A stretch of DNA of 7,133 nucleotides from NCBI GenBank assembly GCA_014380605.1, contig JACMJO010000087.1, positions 1-7,133 on the forward strand. The letters are read 5' to 3'. How positions within the stretch are numbered: the first letter of the stretch is position 1; each line of letters begins with the position of its first letter. Source of the DNA: Fimbriimonadaceae bacterium. Lineage in GTDB: Bacteria > Armatimonadota > Fimbriimonadia > Fimbriimonadales > Fimbriimonadaceae. The position numbers and the translations under genes are program-made. Below are positions 5,002-7,133 of this stretch, one piece after another. Below the pieces are notes generated by a model that did no database searches, had not been told where the DNA came from, and was given only the letters and a program-made list of their open reading frames with translations.

Positions 5002-6774
5002 CTACCGAATATTGAAATACTTCGCGTCTGGATGGTGGACGATGATCGCGCTCGTCGATTGTTCCGGGATCAACATGAACTCCTCGCTCAGCTCGATTCC
5101 GATGTCTTGAGGCTGAAGGAGTTCGAAGAGCTTGGCTTGGTCCTCGAGGTTGGGGCAGGCCGGGTAGCCGAATGAGTAGCGGGCTCCGTGATACTTGGCG
5201 CTGAAGAGGAGCCGCATCTCATCGGGCTCTTGGTCTCCAATTCCCATCTCTTGACGAATCTGGCGATGCCAATACTCGGCGAGGGCTTCGGCGGTCTCGA
5301 CCCCCATGCCGTGGACATACAGGTAGTCCTCGAACTTGCCATCGGCAAAGAGCTTCCGCTCTAGCGTCGAGACATCCTCGCCGACAGTGACGACATGAAA
5401 GCCGACAACATCTGTAGAGTGCGCCGATGAATCGTCGCCCTCTAAAAAGAAGTCGGCGAGGCATTGGCGCTTCCCATCCCGCTGCCGAGGGAAGTTGAAC
5501 CTAAGCCACTCAGTCTCTCGATCCTCGCGATAGATTATGAGGTCGTTGCCCTCCGATGAGCATGGGAAGTAACCCCACTTGACCTTTGGCTTGAGGACGT
5601 TGGCCAGCTCCCGCTTCATCCTCTCAAAGATCGGACCCGCCTGCTCCTGGAGCCATGCTTCGAATTCAGGATTACTCAGCCCCTCGGGTCGCTTGTATTG
5701 CCATTGGCCCCGAAACAAAGCGATGGGATTGATGTATTTGTAAATTTCGAAGATGTCGAACTTCTCGAATTTCTTCGCGCCATAGAACGGGAGCTTTGGA
5801 GGATCCGTTACAGGCTGAATTTCCGATTTCGTGCCGTCGAAGACGAACAACTCGGGATCGACGATCCCAACGCGGTGGCTATTGACGCGGCCCTCAGGAC
5901 CCCTTGTGGGAGATTGCTCGATTGCTGGATTGCTGGATTGCTCGATTGAAATACTGCCCTTGTCCTCAACCGAGGAATCTAAAACCTCCGCTTGGTCCCC
6001 CGTCAACTCCCCCATCAGCTTGAGCCCCTCAAAAGCGTCCTGAGCATAGAAGACTCTGCCATGGTAGAGGCCCTGCAGATCCTGTTCGACATAGCCTCGG
6101 GTCAGAGCCGCACCTCCCAAGATGACGGGAATCTCGTGGAGGCCCCGCTCGTTCATTTCCAGCAGGTTGTCCCGCATGATCAGGGTGCTTTTCACCAGGA
6201 GGCCACTGAGGCCGATGACTTGGCATTGATGCTCCCGAGCGGCATCGAGAATATTGTTGATCGGCTGCTTGATGCCGATGTTGACTACGCGGTAACCATT
6301 GTTACTGAGGATGATGTCGACCAGGTTCTTGCCGATATCGTGGACATCGCCCTGCACCGTCGCCAGCAAGATTGACCCCTTCTCCGACCCCTCAACCTTG
6401 GCCATCAATGGTTCAAGCTGTCGCACCGAAGTCTTCATGACCTCGGCGCTTTGGAGGACGAAGGGCAGCTGCATCTTGCCGGAGCCGAAAAGCACGCCGA
6501 CAGTCTTCATACCATCCAGGAGAATATCGTTGATAATGGCAAGGGGTTCGTAGACCTGGAGGGCATCTTCAATGTCCTTCTCCAGGTTCTTTTTGATCCC
6601 ATCGATGATGTGCTTTTTGAGCCTATCCTCAACGCCAAGGCCCTCAAAAGGGTCGGAGGATGTATTGGTTGCCTTGACGTTCTCGAATCGAGACATGAGC
6701 TCGATGAGCGGATCGTAAACGACCGTCAATTCTTCTTGCGGGGCAGCTTTTGGGAGGCTATCCTTGTCGGCCAT
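5002..6774 (-). CDS. metH: Cobalamin-dependent methionine synthase, C-terminal half (cap, B12-binding and SAM activation domains only)
   Basis: This 590-residue protein corresponds to the back half of MetH, which moves a methyl group from methyltetrahydrofolate via cobalamin to homocysteine. Residues 17-35 match the linker that normally follows the folate domain. The helical cap is at about 48-127 (GVLFGSGKMQLPFVLQSAEVM). The B12-binding domain is at about 133-255: DVHDIGKN supplies the cobalt ligand His145, followed by GLSGLLVKS (188-196) and ILGGAAL (218-224). A repeat-bearing linker at 260-310 leads to the SAM-binding reactivation domain, where RYSFGYPACP (532-541) matches the family's R-x4-Y-PACP site; the C-terminus is HPDAKYFNIR. 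The homocysteine- and folate-binding barrels are absent. The ATG at 6774 is directly preceded in frame by TAG, so no longer start exists in this frame. No close Shine-Dalgarno is seen; GGAGAGG lies 16 bases upstream inside a hairpin arm. The partner modules must be encoded elsewhere. Confidence 0.92.
   Translation of the reverse strand: MADKDSLPKAAPQEELTVVYDPLIELMSRFENVKATNTSSDPFEGLGVEDRLKKHIIDGIKKNLEKDIEDALQVYEPLAIINDILLDGMKTVGVLFGSGKMQLPFVLQSAEVMKTSVRQLEPLMAKVEGSEKGSILLATVQGDVHDIGKNLVDIILSNNGYRVVNIGIKQPINNILDAAREHQCQVIGLSGLLVKSTLIMRDNLLEMNERGLHEIPVILGGAALTRGYVEQDLQGLYHGRVFYAQDAFEGLKLMGELTGDQAEVLDSSVEDKGSISIEQSSNPAIEQSPTRGPEGRVNSHRVGIVDPELFVFDGTKSEIQPVTDPPKLPFYGAKKFEKFDIFEIYKYINPIALFRGQWQYKRPEGLSNPEFEAWLQEQAGPIFERMKRELANVLKPKVKWGYFPCSSEGNDLIIYREDRETEWLRFNFPRQRDGKRQCLADFFLEGDDSSAHSTDVVGFHVVTVGEDVSTLERKLFADGKFEDYLYVHGMGVETAEALAEYWHRQIRQEMGIGDQEPDEMRLLFSAKYHGARYSFGYPACPNLEDQAKLFELLQPQDIGIELSEEFMLIPEQSTSAIIVHHPDAKYFNIR
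5912..5948. repeat. 8-bp tandem repeat (about 4.6 copies) within the MetH-half linker
   Basis: Consecutive units GATTGCTC, GATTGCTG, GATTGCTG, GATTGCTC and a partial GATTG run without interruption on the plus strand. They encode the low-complexity IEQS-SNPA-IEQS linker segment (about residues 277-288) on the minus strand. Because the unit is eight bases, gain or loss of one copy would shift the frame before the SAM activation domain, while three copies keep it. Confidence 0.88.
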
Positions 6775-6791
6775 CTAGGATGGGATGATAC

Positions 6792-6819
6792 CTCTCCAGG
6801 TTCAAGCGAACCTGGAGAG
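6792..6819 (-). repeat. Perfect 12-bp hairpin in the leader of the MetH half
   Basis: CTCTCCAGGTTC (6792-6803) and GAACCTGGAGAG (6808-6819) are exact reverse complements around a 4-base AAGC spacer, 17 bases before the MetH-half ATG and 50 bases after the VOC stop codon. No T-run follows on either strand, so it is not a canonical intrinsic terminator. On the transcript the 3' arm ends in GGAGAGG, the only purine-rich block resembling a ribosome binding site. It may shape translation or protect the mRNA end of the upstream VOC gene. Confidence 0.7.
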
Positions 6820-6869
6820 CGCAATCCCGCCTAACAATTCAAGCGAATCAACGAGGATCGCCGAACAAC

Positions 6870-7133
6870 CTAAGGAAGCTTGGTGCCAAAGCAGAAACAC
6901 ACTCCATAGGGCTCCTTATCGAAGAAGACCCGATACTTGTTTCCTCCGTACTGATCCATGCGCATCTCAGAGGGCGAACTGCCTTTCATGATGAGGTCTT
7001 CTCGCAGCTGTTCAAGGTTCTCAACCTCGAAATAGCAACTGGCTTGCTCCGGGTCGGCCCCATTGACTGCGAGGCCGATCGTGGCTTTGTCTCGTTTCAG
7101 AGTTGCACTCGATTTGTCCCGATCAACTGCCTG
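6870..7133 (-). CDS. VOC family (glyoxalase/bleomycin-resistance-like) protein, C-terminal part (5' partial)
   Basis: An open frame enters from the right window edge and ends at TAG (6870-6872), giving 87 visible residues. The visible part carries a beta-alpha-beta-beta-beta pattern typical of the last half of a vicinal oxygen chelate domain: ATIGLAVN, CYFEVENLEQLREDLIMKG, then the strands MRMDQYGGNKYRVFF and YGVCFCFG. YFEVENLEQL with a following helix and the final YG-V-F strand are the best recognisable marks. The glutamate that closes the metal site in glyoxalase I-type members is not seen in the last strand (VCFCFG), so it may be a non-catalytic or binding-type member. It lies upstream of the MetH half on the same strand, 95 bases away. 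The VOC assignment is by pattern on a fragment and the function is unknown. Confidence 0.68.
   Translation of the reverse strand, partial: QAVDRDKSSATLKRDKATIGLAVNGADPEQASCYFEVENLEQLREDLIMKGSSPSEMRMDQYGGNKYRVFFDKEPYGVCFCFGTKLP

Noticed and set aside
6203..6209. GCCACTG, resembling the core of a cobalamin riboswitch B12 box
   Set aside because: It lies on the strand opposite to the MetH half and inside its coding sequence. The 95-base leader of the gene is too short for a cobalamin riboswitch and shows no B12 box.
5992..6834. Two 127-residue open frames on the plus strand opposite the MetH half
   Set aside because: They mirror conserved cap and B12-domain codons on the other strand and show no domain of their own.

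Overview
The window is a compact, gene-dense stretch of bacterial chromosome, somewhat above 50% GC by eye. It holds eight protein-coding genes (one cut by each window edge), no RNA gene, no CRISPR array and no recognisable mobile element. No gene gap is longer than about 120 bases. The gene mix is a sialate O-acetylesterase-like SASA protein, a Gfo/Idh/MocA oxidoreductase paired with a TIM-barrel sugar phosphate isomerase, a DinB-fold protein, and a MetH activation domain of the cyanobacterial/actinobacterial type. Such a mix is common in carbohydrate-degrading Armatimonadota (Fimbriimonadales-like), Planctomycetota or Verrucomicrobiota. I lean to Armatimonadota, but this is inference from gene content; there is no rRNA or marker gene to settle it.

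Layout, left to right. (1) Plus strand, 2-1195 and 1214-1873: the C-terminal part of a SASA-family carbohydrate esterase, then 18 bases later a class I O-methyltransferase of the caffeoyl-CoA/catechol type. (2) Minus strand, 1877-2293: a DinB-like four-helix metalloprotein, convergent with the methyltransferase (3-base gap). (3) Plus strand, 2380-2937: a GNAT acetyltransferase, divergent from dinB. The 86-base gap between them holds a perfect TATAAT that overlaps a TATAGT on the other strand. (4) Minus strand, 4885 down to 2991: a sugar phosphate isomerase/epimerase followed by a Gfo/Idh/MocA dehydrogenase, with a 4-base GTGA stop/start overlap and a strong Shine-Dalgarno for the second gene. 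They are almost certainly one transcript and one pathway step pair. (5) Minus strand, 6774 down to 5002: a 590-residue protein that is only the back half of cobalamin-dependent methionine synthase (cap, B12-binding and SAM reactivation domains, with no homocysteine or folate domains). (6) Minus strand, 7133 down to 6870: the C-terminal end of a VOC (glyoxalase-like) protein, open to the window edge.

How the genes work together: the clear functional unit is the isomerase plus dehydrogenase pair, probably oxidising and rearranging or cleaving a sugar or glycoside. The SASA esterase points to glycan deacetylation in the same lifestyle but is not in that operon. The MetH half must work with separately encoded homocysteine- and folate-binding modules outside this window. 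The remaining genes (O-methyltransferase, DinB, GNAT, VOC) are single-domain enzymes with unknown substrates.

The most interesting points are the stand-alone MetH C-terminal half, a perfect 12-bp hairpin just upstream of its start, and an 8-bp tandem repeat inside its interdomain linker. I see no sign of a defence, conflict or otherwise wholly new multi-gene system here.
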